Shown here piece after piece: positions 39,714-52,001 of a stretch of DNA of 64,000 bases. Below the pieces are notes generated by a model. The model had not been told where the DNA came from. It saw only the letters and a list, made by a program, of their open reading frames with translations, and ran no database searches. This stretch comes from Brachyhypopomus gauderio (Eukaryota; Chordata; Actinopteri; Gymnotiformes; Hypopomidae). The translations under genes and the position numbers were made by a program. Where the stretch lies: NCBI RefSeq assembly GCF_052324685.1, contig NC_135211.1:12960913-13024912 (forward strand), given 5' to 3'. Position 1 is the stretch's first letter. Every line of letters starts with the position of its first letter.

Positions 39714-41631
39714 AGTTGCCATGGAGGTACAGAGGAACAGCCAAAAAGCTCCAAAGCAGACTTCCTGCGGCCGGCGTGTTCTATCACTCCCACCCGAGCC
39801 CTATTTACCCACCACACTTAGAGACACAAAAGAGCCTTAAAAGTAAATAATAGAAAAGCACAGAGCACATTCTCTCCTTTGTGCAGTCCTCCTCTGCCTT
39901 CACACTGTATTCAACAAGGAGGAAATAAACGGTTCACTCGCCAGCCTCTGAGAGCACCCAGGACACCACTCACACAGCCTATTAGACAAAAATTAAGTTG
40001 TCACATTTCCACTATGGTGAAAAGTAAAAAGCTGTGAATATTTCTTCACAGCTATGCATTTTTTATGACTGTTTCACTAATGTACTTTTATTGATCTAAT
40101 TAAAAGTTAGATCATGTTAAAATGATTTTTCTTACCACTAAACAGAAATCTGTGACACAAACCTAAAACCATGCTGCCCCATGTAATATTACGAGCAATT
40201 GTAATTGTAGGCACAGTGAAATCCAAAGTTCATGCTAATCAGTTTGCATACACAATGCTAACAGCCCTCTCACTTTCTTTATCAGTGGTCATTTTCCGAG
40301 CACTGAATGATGGCTGGATATTTTTAAAAAGCATACAGAACTCTTCAACACTGACATGCAAAGCAAAGAAAGAAATAAACAGAAATCCCTAAGCCCTGCG
40401 GTGCTCAGCACACTCAAAACCCACTATCATATGATGTCATGTCTGTGACTGCAGGATTGACAATGCTCACCCATACAAATAACATCTGATCAGCAGTGGA
40501 GATCAGAAACTAGCAAGTGTTGATTTACAGGGTTTAAAACAGATTTTACTGTAGCCTTTAAATGGGCTACAGTCCTTAACTGTACACGTTTAAAATGCAG
40601 TTGTAACACAACGTTTAATAAAAGTGGCCTGTGACTGTAACGCCAAGGCCGATATTACAAAAGTTGGTGGTGTGTCTAACACTGCCATCTACTGCATTAT
40701 AATGTAATGAACAAATCCAATGTGTCCACCAGGTGACGCTCTGTGTTAAGAAAAAATATAAACATAATAGAACGCCTCTTCAGCATCGCGTAGATGCTGA
40801 AATAATAACGCAGATCCATAGTGATACCTTTTTTTGTGATATTTGTACTGAAGTTCGCAAAATATTTGCAAATGATTGATGTTTGACAGCTTAATTAAGT
40901 GATAACTGTATCGACATAAACATGGACATAACAATACAGATTCAGATTCTATGCTTACACTGGAAAAGGCAAAAGTGTTCAAGGTTTTTGCCTCTTCCCA
41001 GTTGCCTGATTTAAGGTGGTTTTGTTTGATGCACCATGTGTACCATGTGTAATAGAGTTTTGATATTTCCTTTCTCGTTAGATTGTTCTCTCTTTCCATT
41101 TTCTTTTCTTTATTTGTGCTCCATCTATCTCTGTATGTATATGTAATATGTATGTATGTTTGTATACTTCCATGAGAAAAATGTGCAAATGATATTAATT
41201 TACAAATGTTCAGATACCATTAAAAGGAATTTAGCTTAGGGGCAAAGCTTAATTGTAGAGTTTTTAGATACATAAATAAAAAGCAATAAAATCGTGATAC
41301 TGTTATTAAGCAAGATATGCAAGTCAGAATTATTAAAAACATTAGCTGTCTGGCAAGATCTGAATATACAGTATTCTGGAAGTCTGCATATACAAAGCAC
41401 GGTTTACCAAGTGTTTCCCTAATCTTGTAGAAGAGTCTTTCCTTAATCTTGCAACTGTCTTCTGCCCTGTACCTCAGGAATGTCTAGCTGAAGGCAAGTG
41501 AGCATCTGACATTCCCTTGGGAGTGTACCTACTTCCTCTCACATTAAGCTCCTTTGGTCCTGAGCCAACACACATATTCCATGATCCCTGGGAACCTAAA
41601 AACATTGTTTTCTGGAGTCTATAAGCTCAGT

Positions 41632-41870
41632 AAGGAGTCATTGTGACAGGCAACCGCCCCCCACAGAGGGACAGTCAGTGTGCGCTACACTTTCACTCCT
41701 CCTAACAGCAAACATACCTTCCTTTGCCCATCACACAAAAGACAACACGAGGCAAATGCTAATCACCTGCCCATCAAACCCCAGCAAGGATACTTGCACT
41801 GCAAACCTCCACCCATCAACAGGCACCATTTTTCTCTCAAGTTGCAAATGTATTTCATTTATAAAGTGAG
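41632..41870. promoter_or_regulatory. Candidate conserved non-coding element, duplicated copy 1
   Basis: Shares an ordered set of words with 42210-42440: GGAGTCAYTGTGACA, CATACYTTCC, CACAAARG, GACAA, then the octamer-like AAATGCTAATC followed by TGCCCRTCAA. No coding potential is seen. Enhancer function is inference. Confidence 0.45.
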
Positions 41871-42149
41871 CAAGACCTTTTTTTTAATCTGTTGAGATAA
41901 TTTGATGAATAAGTGTAAAGCTGCAGGTAATTTGCAGGTAATACAATATTTACACATGTGAACAGAAACAAAGCATGTCAGTAGTTGGAATGCTTTTACC
42001 TTTCACAAATATTTTATTTCAGGCATATGTATTCTGTGACTGTTCCATATTCAACATTACTGACATCTCCTTATACAGTGGAGTGCCATGACTTGGGACG
42101 TTCTTCTCTGTGAATTTTCAGTTTTCCTTCAGAACCAGATTTCCTGTCA

Positions 42150-42440
42150 TTGGCATCAATAGAAGTAACATGGAGCTTCATTCCAGCCTCTGCTCTGAAG
42201 TCTGCCAGGCCCAGTCAGGAGTCACTGTGACATCCATGTACCCTCGGGGAGGGGACAGTGAATTGCTCTCCCTCGAACGGCAGGCATACTTTCCCTTCAC
42301 CGCCCCACAAAGGCCGACAAGGGGAAATGCTAATCGTCTGCCCGTCAAGCTCAAGCAAACCTGCCCTGCTCGCCGTCATGCCCACAGGGCCGCCGCGGTT
42401 CTGATGGTTTCATTTCCCGTCAAAGAGAGAGACCTCTGAG
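42150..42440. promoter_or_regulatory. Candidate conserved non-coding element, duplicated copy 2
   Basis: Second copy of the block at 41632-41870, about 585 bp away in the same orientation. It is more GC-rich than copy 1 and also carries AAATGCTAATC followed by a TGCCCGTCAAG word. Function is inferred only. Confidence 0.45.
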
Positions 42441-42639
42441 GCTCAAACAGTGGCCCGGGCCGCCAGAACAAAAGTGTTGGGCCCCAGGGATGTGGATTCA
42501 TTATTAGTATGCATGCCAGTGTGTTCTCCCATTGACTTATGCACCAGGAACAAGAGTAAGAGAACCATTCCTTTATTAAGCAATAGGGAGCTTATCTCAT
42601 TCATCTGTGAATGCTCCTTTATGTATGCATTCAAATGAA

Positions 42640-44867
42640 TGTTATCTCATTACTGCTGCCTGTCCATATCTCTGCCAAACATTGCTCTCCCAAGTTGGGA
42701 GGTGTTTTGGTAAATATGGAGACTTGAACTTTTAGATCAGAATTTAGAAACCGATAGGACATATAATCAAACAAGCATTTAGAAGAACAAAACAGTTTGT
42801 CTGTATCTGCACTCTTTGACTGTACTACCTCATACTTGACAAACAGTAATAATAATATTCCTATTGTGCCAAAGACCCGTATATTCAGAATGTTTTCATG
42901 GGACAATTTACAAAGTAAATTTTGAGACATTGTGGGACTATAGTAAAAATATTTAACAAACTACCAACCAAAACGACAGAAAAGAACAAGAGGATGAAAA
43001 AGTGACACAGACTAAGCAAAATAACAAATTAAAATCATGTTAAGTTGGTTTTCTATCCGCAAAAGTTTACATATGTTTAAAGATTATAAAATCTTTAAAA
43101 AAAATTTTATTCTGTGAGTTTCTAAATATTCACTTTTGTCATCAGGCTTTAGGGACTACAACCTGCAGCAGAGCTGAATGACTGCTTTAGACATTCAGTC
43201 ATTGTATTCTTGCCCCTTTTGCAGGGCCTTAATCGAATCCCCACGTACCCCACCTCGTGCCCATCGCACCCCCAACCTTAAGTTTCAGGGGGGCACATAG
43301 GGAGAGAGGCAACACGTCCCTATTCATGCACACACCGCCATCCACAAAAGCACTGGTGACCCGAAGCCCATCCGTCACGCAGACGACCCCCACCACAAAG
43401 CCACCGCCACCTTCTCCCACAACAAGAGAAGGAGCCGGGGCGGCCCTCACTCCGAACACCCTTCCATGGCGCTCAAAACAGACCGAACCCAGGAACGCCA
43501 TTGTGCTGTCCCGGTGCGAGGCCCCCTGCACACAATGCAACCAGGCAGGAACAGATAGAGAGGGGAGTGTCCGGACCCGGGCGGTGGACCCACCTTCTCT
43601 GGCCCTCTTCGTTCTGGTCACCAGCAGCAGCCCTTGTGTTGAGCTCTCCAAGGGGTTTGCCCGGCCTGCCCCCTACCGCACTGATACCGAAACAATAGAC
43701 TGGTGTCCATTCACAGCCCGGAGCGTCTGGTCATTGCTGGGGTTCAGCGCATTGATGTTGAAGAGTCTTGGTTTGGGGTGACTTGTGAGGGAGTGTCTCA
43801 GAAATCAGCAGCTTTGAGATGAAAAGTGCCTTTGCATTCTGTGCTGTTCTGATGCATTACAATGCAGAATGGTTTAACCGCGGACTTTATTGTACTGCCG
43901 CTCCATTTGTGGCAGTGCTACTCTGACACTCCATCAAAACTTGAGACAAGGATTGAAACCCAGGATTCATGGGAGTTAAGATGATTGAAGCTGTCAGGAA
44001 GTTCTATTGTGTTGCATTATTTCGCTGGGCTTTATTGGTCCTTTTGCCTTCGCTGTTTCCTTGACGTGATTTCTCATTTCTTCCTTCACATGTACTGAGC
44101 TGACACAGGCCACATCCACCTTTCACAGTGGTCAGATCTGAACAGCATCAAAACTGATAACATAAACAGCCCACCATGGAGAGCTTTGAGGAATGCTGCC
44201 GTCCCTCCCTGCAGAGAGCCATCCAGCCGGCGTCGTGCCCTCGGCTGGGCGGGCATGTGCCACTTGGACAGAAGGGGCCACAACCTCAAATTACACCAAA
44301 CCCCAATACAAGAACCCTGCTGCGTGGCACAGAATGGAGAGAATGGTGACACACACTCATAGCGGAGGGTGACAATGGCCATGCGTGTGTTTGCGTGCAT
44401 GTGTGTGTGTGTGACTGAGTGAGTGTTTGTGTATGCAGGGGCCTGGGGGAAACGTATGATTGGCTGGTAGGGAAATCCAGTTTGGCCTCTTTCACAGCCC
44501 CTCTGATTGAGCTTTCTTCAGGATTTGCTATGGTTGTCTTGGCCTGCTGCAGCTGTCCTATAGGGGAGGGCAGCCATCATGAAAAGGCCAGGCAGTCTGT
44601 GAGTAAAGGTAGTGCGGGGTCAAAGGACTGTATTATTCAGCATTGTCGAGCATGACGCCTCTCATTAACTACCGTTATTTGAGAGCGCGAGGGAGATAAA
44701 GTGATTTGGGTTGCAATGAATGAATAGGACAGAGAGAGAGAGTGAGAGAAGGAGAGAATGAGAAAAAGGCAGAAAAAAATAGAATGAGAGAACGAGGGAG
44801 GGAGAGAGATACGCTTATAAAAATATTAGGTCTGTCCTGTGTAGTTAGAGTTGCTGCGTTTATTAAA

Positions 44868-44924
<57 letters not shown>

Positions 44925-45030
44925 ACGCATGTTTGCTAGAGGTCGTAGTCCAGTATTTGCCCTGCAGGCCTACATGTTGCTAGGCAAAGTGTATTGGCTC
45001 AGTTGGAGGTAGATACACAATGCTGCAAGG
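42640..45030. other. Gene desert segment with GC-rich block
   Basis: 42640-43190 is AT-rich without features. 43200-43790 is GC-rich with long open frames on both strands but no recognisable domain. 43800-44660 is unique-looking sequence, perhaps regulatory. 44730-44921 is GA-rich followed by (GT)n. Confidence 0.45.
44872..44921. repeat. (GT)n microsatellite
   Basis: About 50 bp of GT dinucleotides. Confidence 0.96.
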
Positions 45031-45039
45031 CCCATTGGT

Positions 45040-46150
45040 CCTGATGAAAATAAATGAGGTGCCAGGGCATCTGTGACATCCCCAAGCTCAAAGAGACCCT
45101 GACATCCCCTCAATCTGCCAGTGTGAATTATAATCTGAGAGCAAAGAGCTTAATTACTCCAGTGCATCACCCGGTATGAGTGTTAAGAGCTTTCAGAAGT
45201 CATACATGCTCATACTTTCAGAACGTCATGCTATGGACCAAAGATTTTTTCCCCTCCACTCTGCTCAGTTTTCTGCTCAGTTCTATCCCTGCTGCAGTTC
45301 TAGTATTTAACATTTAGTGTAAAGGTTCCTTTTTTTAATTCCAGAATTTACTCCCACTAAATGAGCTGATCTCATGTGATTTAATGTGATGTCTCAAATA
45401 CCACATTTGAAGTCATTACAAGCACCGTATCAAACATGCGTGGTTGTGTTTGCTACACCAAAAGTCTTCATACAGTATTGTTACTATATCGCACAGACCT
45501 ATACTGCAAAACATCAGATCCTGTGTTTTAATCACACATAAGAGCAACACAAATATGTTGAAGAACAAAATCATTTGAAATGCTCAGTGTTGACCCCTGG
45601 TGCCCTGATGTCATTAATGTCAATGGTACCGTGGGCATGCGGTGCTCAGGGCTCTTGAGTGCTGTAAACCCATTCTACAGCCTACTGTCAGGGTCACCTG
45701 AGCCACACGCTCGGGTCAACCCCGCGACCTCTTGCCCTCTGGCTGAGCCTATGTGCAGCTTTTTCACTCCAAACAGCAGCATAATTATCGTTGTCTTTCC
45801 CGAGCACTGAGGCCTGAAGGCCTTCAGCCCTGTAATCCACAGCTCTTATTATCTCTACGGCCCTTTCTCCAGCCCAGGAGCACACAAAGACCTTGCTGCT
45901 CCTCCAGCAGAGAGAGGCCTCTGCTGGGACAAAGGAGGGCCCCTCACCCCAGCCCTGACCGGAACACGGGGCTGGCCAGGGGCTGGAGCAGCAGGCCTTG
46001 CACTGCGCTAATCTGTGGGCTGCAGCACACAGTGCAAGTTGGGCTTTTAAATCCTTCTCTAAAGGACTTAGGGCGCTGGCAACTCTCAGCAGTGATTGGG
46101 GAATCCTTATTGGAGTCGCTGTGGATTTTGGCCTGTTAATGTACTCCCCA
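45040..46150. promoter_or_regulatory. Candidate conserved non-coding block(s)
   Basis: 45040-45180 holds GAATTATAATCTGAGAGC and a TTAATTACTCC homeobox-like site. 45700-46150 is GC-balanced, repeat-free sequence with CTTATTATCTCTACGGCCC and TGGGGAATCCTTATTGGAG. It stands out from AT-rich, repeat-rich neighbours, but conservation is untested. Confidence 0.3.
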
Positions 46151-46479
46151 GCAGGCGCTATGAAGTGACTGCTCACCATGCAACCTCAATAAGACCTCAA
46201 GCCGCATTGAAAGAGAAGGAGAAAGAGGTGTTAAGTGGGAAAATGGACATGCTGGGACATTTCCTGGGTCACGCAACAGATAGAAATACACCAGCCGTGG
46301 TCAGGTGGGACAGCTTCTGGGCTGCATGTCACATTCCAACATGAACAGTTTAATAAAAATAAGAAAACAATTATTAGTATTAGTGTTAGTATTATTATTA
46401 TTGTTGTTGTTGTAGTTGTTGTTATTATTGTTGTTATTTTACACCTTTTTATAAAATGTACAAATTTAAAGAGATTTTT

Positions 46480-46900
46480 TTAAGTGTAATAAAAGTGCTT
46501 AACAGTAAAAAAAAATAGAAATATAACAGTAATACAGTAAAACAAAAGACAAAGTGGTAGAACAGAAATCTTAATTTAATGCAATATTCAATAAGTGCGT
46601 TTTGGTATAGTTTTTTAAAGCACTAGGTCTAAACATTTGATGTTTGATCTCAAACGTTGAGGTAGATAATTCCAGAGCCTGGAGCCCCTGTAATCAAAAG
46701 CACTTTTTTAGGTTTTAAGAATGCAGAGGCAAAACACTGAGCAAAAGAAACACAAATACTGGAATAAACACTTCTGTGTGGCCTTAAATATACCTTATCA
46801 GAAGGGCTTCCAATGAGGCTCCACTTGCGAACAACCCAAACGAGTTGGTGTTCTTTCCCTCACATGCCTCATTTGGTGTTGTGAACCCAAACAATGACGA
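46480..46900. repeat. Dispersed fish repeat fragment
   Basis: Words such as GAGGTAGATAATTCCAGAGCCTGG (46660-46683) and TAATCAAAAGCACTTTTTTAG recur in altered form at 58740-58830 (GGAACTCCAGAGCTCATGAG). It is probably the same decayed family as 58440-59610. Confidence 0.5.
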
Positions 46901-47699
46901 ATCATCCTGCTGTTTCAGGGTTTGGAGTGAGGTGGTCAAGAGATTCTAAGAAAGAGAAAACTGGTTTGTTATGCAGTTTTAGATTGATAACATTCGAGAT
47001 TGCTTTGTCAGTGTATACACTTTAAATAGTAACGTGTTCTATCATGCTTATAAAGATTTACACAACCAGGTTGCTCTTTGTTAATGACTCATTTATATAT
47101 TTATTTCTTTTTATTTTCCTTTTCTCTTTACTAAAATGTTTTAACAAAATTTATATTTGGAAAGGAAAGGAAATGTTAAGAAACAAATTAAAACAATCTG
47201 TGTGTGTTTGTATCTGGTGATGTTCGTGTCTCTTCACGGCATTTTATTCCAAATACCAGTACATATTGCCTCAGACCGTAGAGTTTCTTCACTAGTTTCA
47301 GAAGACCATCCACCGCAGAGCTATAGCTGTTCAGTAATACCAGATCGTTTTTCTCATGCTAATCAGTTCCTTTGGTGCAGATATGGTTAACCATGTGGAA
47401 GCTTTGTACCATCCCAACTTCACTCCTTCAAAGTCAAGCCCACTGCCATTTCAGCACAAAGACCCGGGGCTTGGGGATACTGTCCCCAGTCCCACTGAGC
47501 ATGGACAAAACCTCTACTACACTATTCTAAACACATTTTCACATGTTCTCATTTTTTGTCCTGCTTGAAAGTTTGTTTGTGAACCACCCAAACATTCTAA
47601 AAAAAAAAGGTCTGCTTTAGAAATCACACAAATCATTTCATAAGATTATTTGGATAATCTCCCTGACTGATTCTGATCAAGAATTTGTTGATTGGCCTG

Positions 47700-48625
47700 G
47701 GAATTGATGGATAACATGGAGCAGTCTAGGTCCGGAAGCAGAAACGCTTCCTTCACATTTCCTTCACATTTCCACCACCATGCTTCTCTGTTGCGAGGAG
47801 GTGCATCTCTTTATATGCAGTGTTGACTTTTCTCCAAACATGGTGCCTGTGATTGTAGTGAAATTATTTAATTTTGGACTCATCTGTCCAAATGGGCAAC
47901 TTTGTTCTTTCTTGCGAGCAGAGGCTTCCTACAAACAATACTCTCATCAATTCCATGTCTATTGATGGAATAGTCCATCTCTCCTGATTATAGATGCATG
48001 TACATATATCACAGATGCTGCCAGCGATGTCTACAACTCTCTAAAGGTGATGTGTGTGTGATGTGTTGGTTGGCCTTTAACTAAATAATTATTTCCTGGT
48101 GCTTCTTGGTGTACATTTTGATGTCCATCCAATTCTGGGCAGAGTTGCGGTGATGCTGAGTGCCCTCTATTTGTAAATGATTTGTCTTGCAGTGGATGGA
48201 TGGAGCTGTAATCTTTTGGATATGATTTTGTAGTTTTCCCCAGACTGAGGGGCTGTCACCACCTTCTTCCTGATGTCCTTAGAGTTCTCCTTTCTTCAAA
48301 GAATTGTTGATCTGTGTGCTTTATATCTTGACATTACAGGGGTTTGTATGGTTTCCTCTCCCCTTTGACCAGTGTGGCTCAAATCTTTTCCCAAGGATGT
48401 CTCATTTGATCGGTCTGCTTTATTACTTGAGCACCCACATGTGTTTCACCCGAGTCCTTTACCTAATTTATTTACTTATCTGTACAGCTGTGGATCATAT
48501 TTCATGTGGTCTACTCTGCTAGCAAACCTAACAAACCTGACATTTCATATACAAAAACAGGTGTTTTACCAAGAGAATTATGGTAAAACAACAGAAAAAT
48601 CTAAACCACAGTCACAAACATTCAA
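47700..48625 (-). mobile_element. Tc1/mariner transposon relic
   Basis: On the minus strand around 47900-47740 the phrases WTDESKI and a few residues later HVW-K ... HGGGN appear, as in Tc1-type DDE transposases. The rest, to about 48620, is decayed. 48580-48625 leads into a (TA)n array. Stops break every frame. Confidence 0.6.
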
Positions 48626-48634
48626 GCAGCACTG

Positions 48635-48636
<2 letters not shown>

Positions 48637-48709
<73 letters not shown>
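48637..48709. repeat. (TA)n microsatellite
   Basis: About 73 bp of AT dinucleotides. Confidence 0.97.
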
Positions 48710-48711
<2 letters not shown>

Positions 48712-48779
48712 CTTATGAAAATGTAAGATTCAAAATAAAAATTCTTGCAAAATAAAAATATTTCTCAATAGTGAGTGTC

Positions 48780-49392
48780 AAAAATGAACACTTTTCCAGT
48801 ATGATAATCATTTTAGATCAGGACAATGGCAGGTGTAAACAGTGTCTTTCTGAGGTGCGGCAGGAAAGACTATGACTTTTCCAAATAGGAGATGGTAGGC
48901 CTGACTCAAGCATTGTGAAGTAATTGGGTTATGGGCAGTGTAGAGATGGATGGACAAAATGCAAAAGCATGCTAGGTAGGGGACAACCGCACAAAGAGAC
49001 TTTTCGCCTCACCCTTCCTAATTGGCCACCCATGGCTTATGGCCATTCACCTTTCACATTTGATCCCAAGGTCCACCCCCCCCCCCCACCCCCACCCCCA
49101 AAAAAAATAATAATAAAAGGCAGAAAAGAGAGGATTAAAGAAAGGAAGGCATCACGTATGCAAGAACTGTGACTGCCCCAAAATAGAGACTTTCTAATTC
49201 AAACAGCCCATGGTATTCTTTTCTGTCATGGTTTTTATCTGTCACTATTTGTGGCAGTGCTGCCGGTGTTGGCAGGCTTGCTGCTGGGCTTGGTTAATAG
49301 GGTTAAGATAAAGGTGAGAAAAGAGGTTGTGGATCAAACACTTTTGTAGATTACAAGCTTATTCAGGACTGTTCATAAAGGCATAAAAATGA
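48780..49392. other. Desert segment without gene
   Basis: Unique-looking sequence with a C-rich run (CCCCCCCCCCCCACCCCC-like, 49075-49100) and A-rich stretches. No exon or transposon recognised. Confidence 0.4.
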
Positions 49393-49399
49393 TTGGATT

Positions 49400-49770
49400 A
49401 TTCTTTCCCCTTTGGAGAGACAGAGGGGGCATTTGAAAAGGACCTGGTCACCCTGGGGCATTCCACAGTTCACAGCTTTCAACCTTATTCCAAGCAACCT
49501 TTGATAGATGAGCGAAAGATGATCCAATTATTTCATTTACCAATTAGCACCTATGGAATCTGGGTCCATTATTGGCTGAGCTGGTCTCTTCCGAGCTCTG
49601 GTGTCCGAAAGGCCGCTTCATTTCACCAGAGGGAGAAAAGATAAAGATAAAGGTAATTTGATTGCCAGTCTTTTTTCCATATGCTAGCTGGCCTGAGCGG
49701 TCAATCCAAGCCCCCTGAGACCCAACCGGGGCTTTTCACCCGACAATCGCTACACGTCAACCCTGGAAAA
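49400..49770. promoter_or_regulatory. Candidate conserved non-coding element
   Basis: Repeat-free block with CCTTTGGAGAGACAGAGG, AACCTTTGATAGATGAGC, ATTTACCAATTAGCACC and AAAGATAAAGGTAATTTG. TCF/LEF-like CTTTGAT and homeobox-like CAATTA sites are visible. This is the best-looking enhancer candidate in the desert, but the function is inference. Confidence 0.35.
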
Positions 49771-51947
49771 CAAACATGCTGAATCTAGTTAAGGGGAGAA
49801 TAGAGAGACAAACAATGCAGGAGGAATCTAGTGACCCACAACAAACACAACCAAACAGCATGGGCAGTCACAAGGCAGTGAAGAGTATGATCTCTTCTGT
49901 GTGCTGCCTTGCACTGGTAAGGAAAGATAAGAGATGGAATTGACGCAAAAGAAAAAGAGCATTTATTCTTTTGAGGGCTTTTCCTTCTTTTGACTTTTGT
50001 CTTATGTGTGCTGTGATAATCAGTGAAAGGCCAGGATTTGCTTAACTTAAGGCATGAGACAAGAAGATTACAAAGGTTGCAAAATGTCCCACACCAACTG
50101 GTTCATTTAGATGGTAATAAATGAGCAGTGTGCTCTGAATTATTACCTTAGAGTAGAATTAGGGACTCGTTCAATCAACCAAATAAATCGCTTAAAACTG
50201 AAATTTTGTTGCCCAAAACCAAAATATTAATGAGGACATGTTTTCTATGTGCTTATGTAGTCCACATTAACCAGGCAGTGGAGTCGCATGTGGGTTCTTT
50301 GTATAATGGGCTTCCTCCATTGGGAAAGCTGCTTGTATCCTATGGCTCTGTGACACCAGAGTGTTGCTGTGGCGTGCATTGTTGGGACAGACTTTTGCAT
50401 GGCATACTCATTAAACCTCCCTGCCCTGCTGGACCATGAGAAAGCCTGGCATTCTCTCCACGAAAGAGTGAACGGACGGATTCAAATCAAACAAGGACGC
50501 CATTAAGTTCTACAATGCGCTGAATGAATGGCTTGGTCCATTGTGAAGAGCAGGCCTGCAGGGACAGGGCTGTCTGGCTTAAAGTGAGGGTGGGTTGGGG
50601 GTAGTGGGGGGGGGGTGTTTAATTAAACTTTGGAAAGGGCTGAAGGTGCATCTGCACCAAATGACCCTTCATATGAATGGGGGATTAGGCTGGTGGAGAG
50701 AGCAAGTTCATTAAGGAGAGGAAAGATGAAGGAGAATCCCTGGGCTGAGTTATGGGATGGAGAGAGCGCTACCACACCGCCTGCACCACTGTAACTATAG
50801 GTATGCACTCATGCAGCAACTCAACCAAACCATGCCGGTAGATGTTCAAACTTACGTTAGACCGTTAAATATATTTTAACCGCTAACTCTTGAATAATAA
50901 TCATCCTAATATATGACTAACAGTACTTTATACACCAATACATTGTCAGTAATTTTATTAGTAGACTGCCAACTGAACAGCTAATGAGGAAGAGATAAAT
51001 GTCCAGGGGACGATGCCAGTGAGTGATAAGCCGTAAGGATGCGTGCTCATTAATGGGCCGAGAGATGGCAAACCATTTCCTGAACGCTTGAGAAGTTCTT
51101 GGATTGTTTAGGTGACCTTGCGCTGCTGCTGAATTCATAGTGAGGGCAATGAATTCTTAGCTAAAAAAGAAGGAACTCTATGACAGCTCCACCGAGAGGC
51201 CGACTCTGATTTCATGGACCACTAAACACAACCAAGGTACAACAATGAACTGTACTTCCCATGCTATTAAATGGTATGCTATAAAATGGTATCCTATAAA
51301 ATGGTTCAAAATGGCACCAGTGTACTGTGTTGGTACTGCCTGTGTTCAAACAACTGCAGTAAAGTTGTGGTAATGGAAGTGCGTGCCTTTCTGTCACTCT
51401 TAGTCCATTTAAACACAAATCACCAGCTTTTAGATCATATTTGAACATTATTGATGAGTTCTTCGCACTTTTACACGAAACTTCACAAAAGAGCACAGTA
51501 CTTTGTATAGGTAGAGCCAAAAACGTTATGAAAGTACAGATGCCCTAATAGCCCTAACATCTGTGTAAGTCTATGGGCATTCCATTGTCTTTTGTCTAAA
51601 TTAGCAGGGAGTTCAGCTCCTGTTGGCGAACTGTATTGGTGCATTAATAATTAACCGTTTGCCCCTTAACCTCCCTCCCACAGAGCCTCTCACTGCTGAC
51701 ATTTCCAGAGTCTGTCCTCGGGAGGACGACGGACTTCTTCATTTGGGAGTGCAGGACAATTGCAGCTTGCTGCTTTTGTGCCTTTGAAACCCTGCTGGGC
51801 CACAATATGGCCAGTCAGGGATCAATGAGAGCACACAATGGCCATTACCCTGCAGTTCCTCCAAGCTTTTAAAAGGGGACATGGGGCGGACAGCTTCCAG
51901 ACGGTATGGTGTCTGGGCCACACTGGGAGAAGAAGAAGAAGCAGAAG

Positions 51948-51955
<8 letters not shown>

Positions 51956-51997
<42 letters not shown>
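51956..51997. repeat. (GA)n microsatellite
   Basis: About 42 bp of AG dinucleotides after an AGAAGAAG stretch. Confidence 0.96.

Positions 51998-52001
<4 letters not shown>

Larger units (their letters stand above)
37309..41600. other. fjx1 3' side: no further gene seen
   Basis: AT-rich sequence that includes the fjx1 3' UTR; an AATAAA at 38479-38484 is one possible poly(A) signal. A repeat candidate lies at 38098-38410 and microsatellites at 39522-39710. No exon could be supported. Confidence 0.5.
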
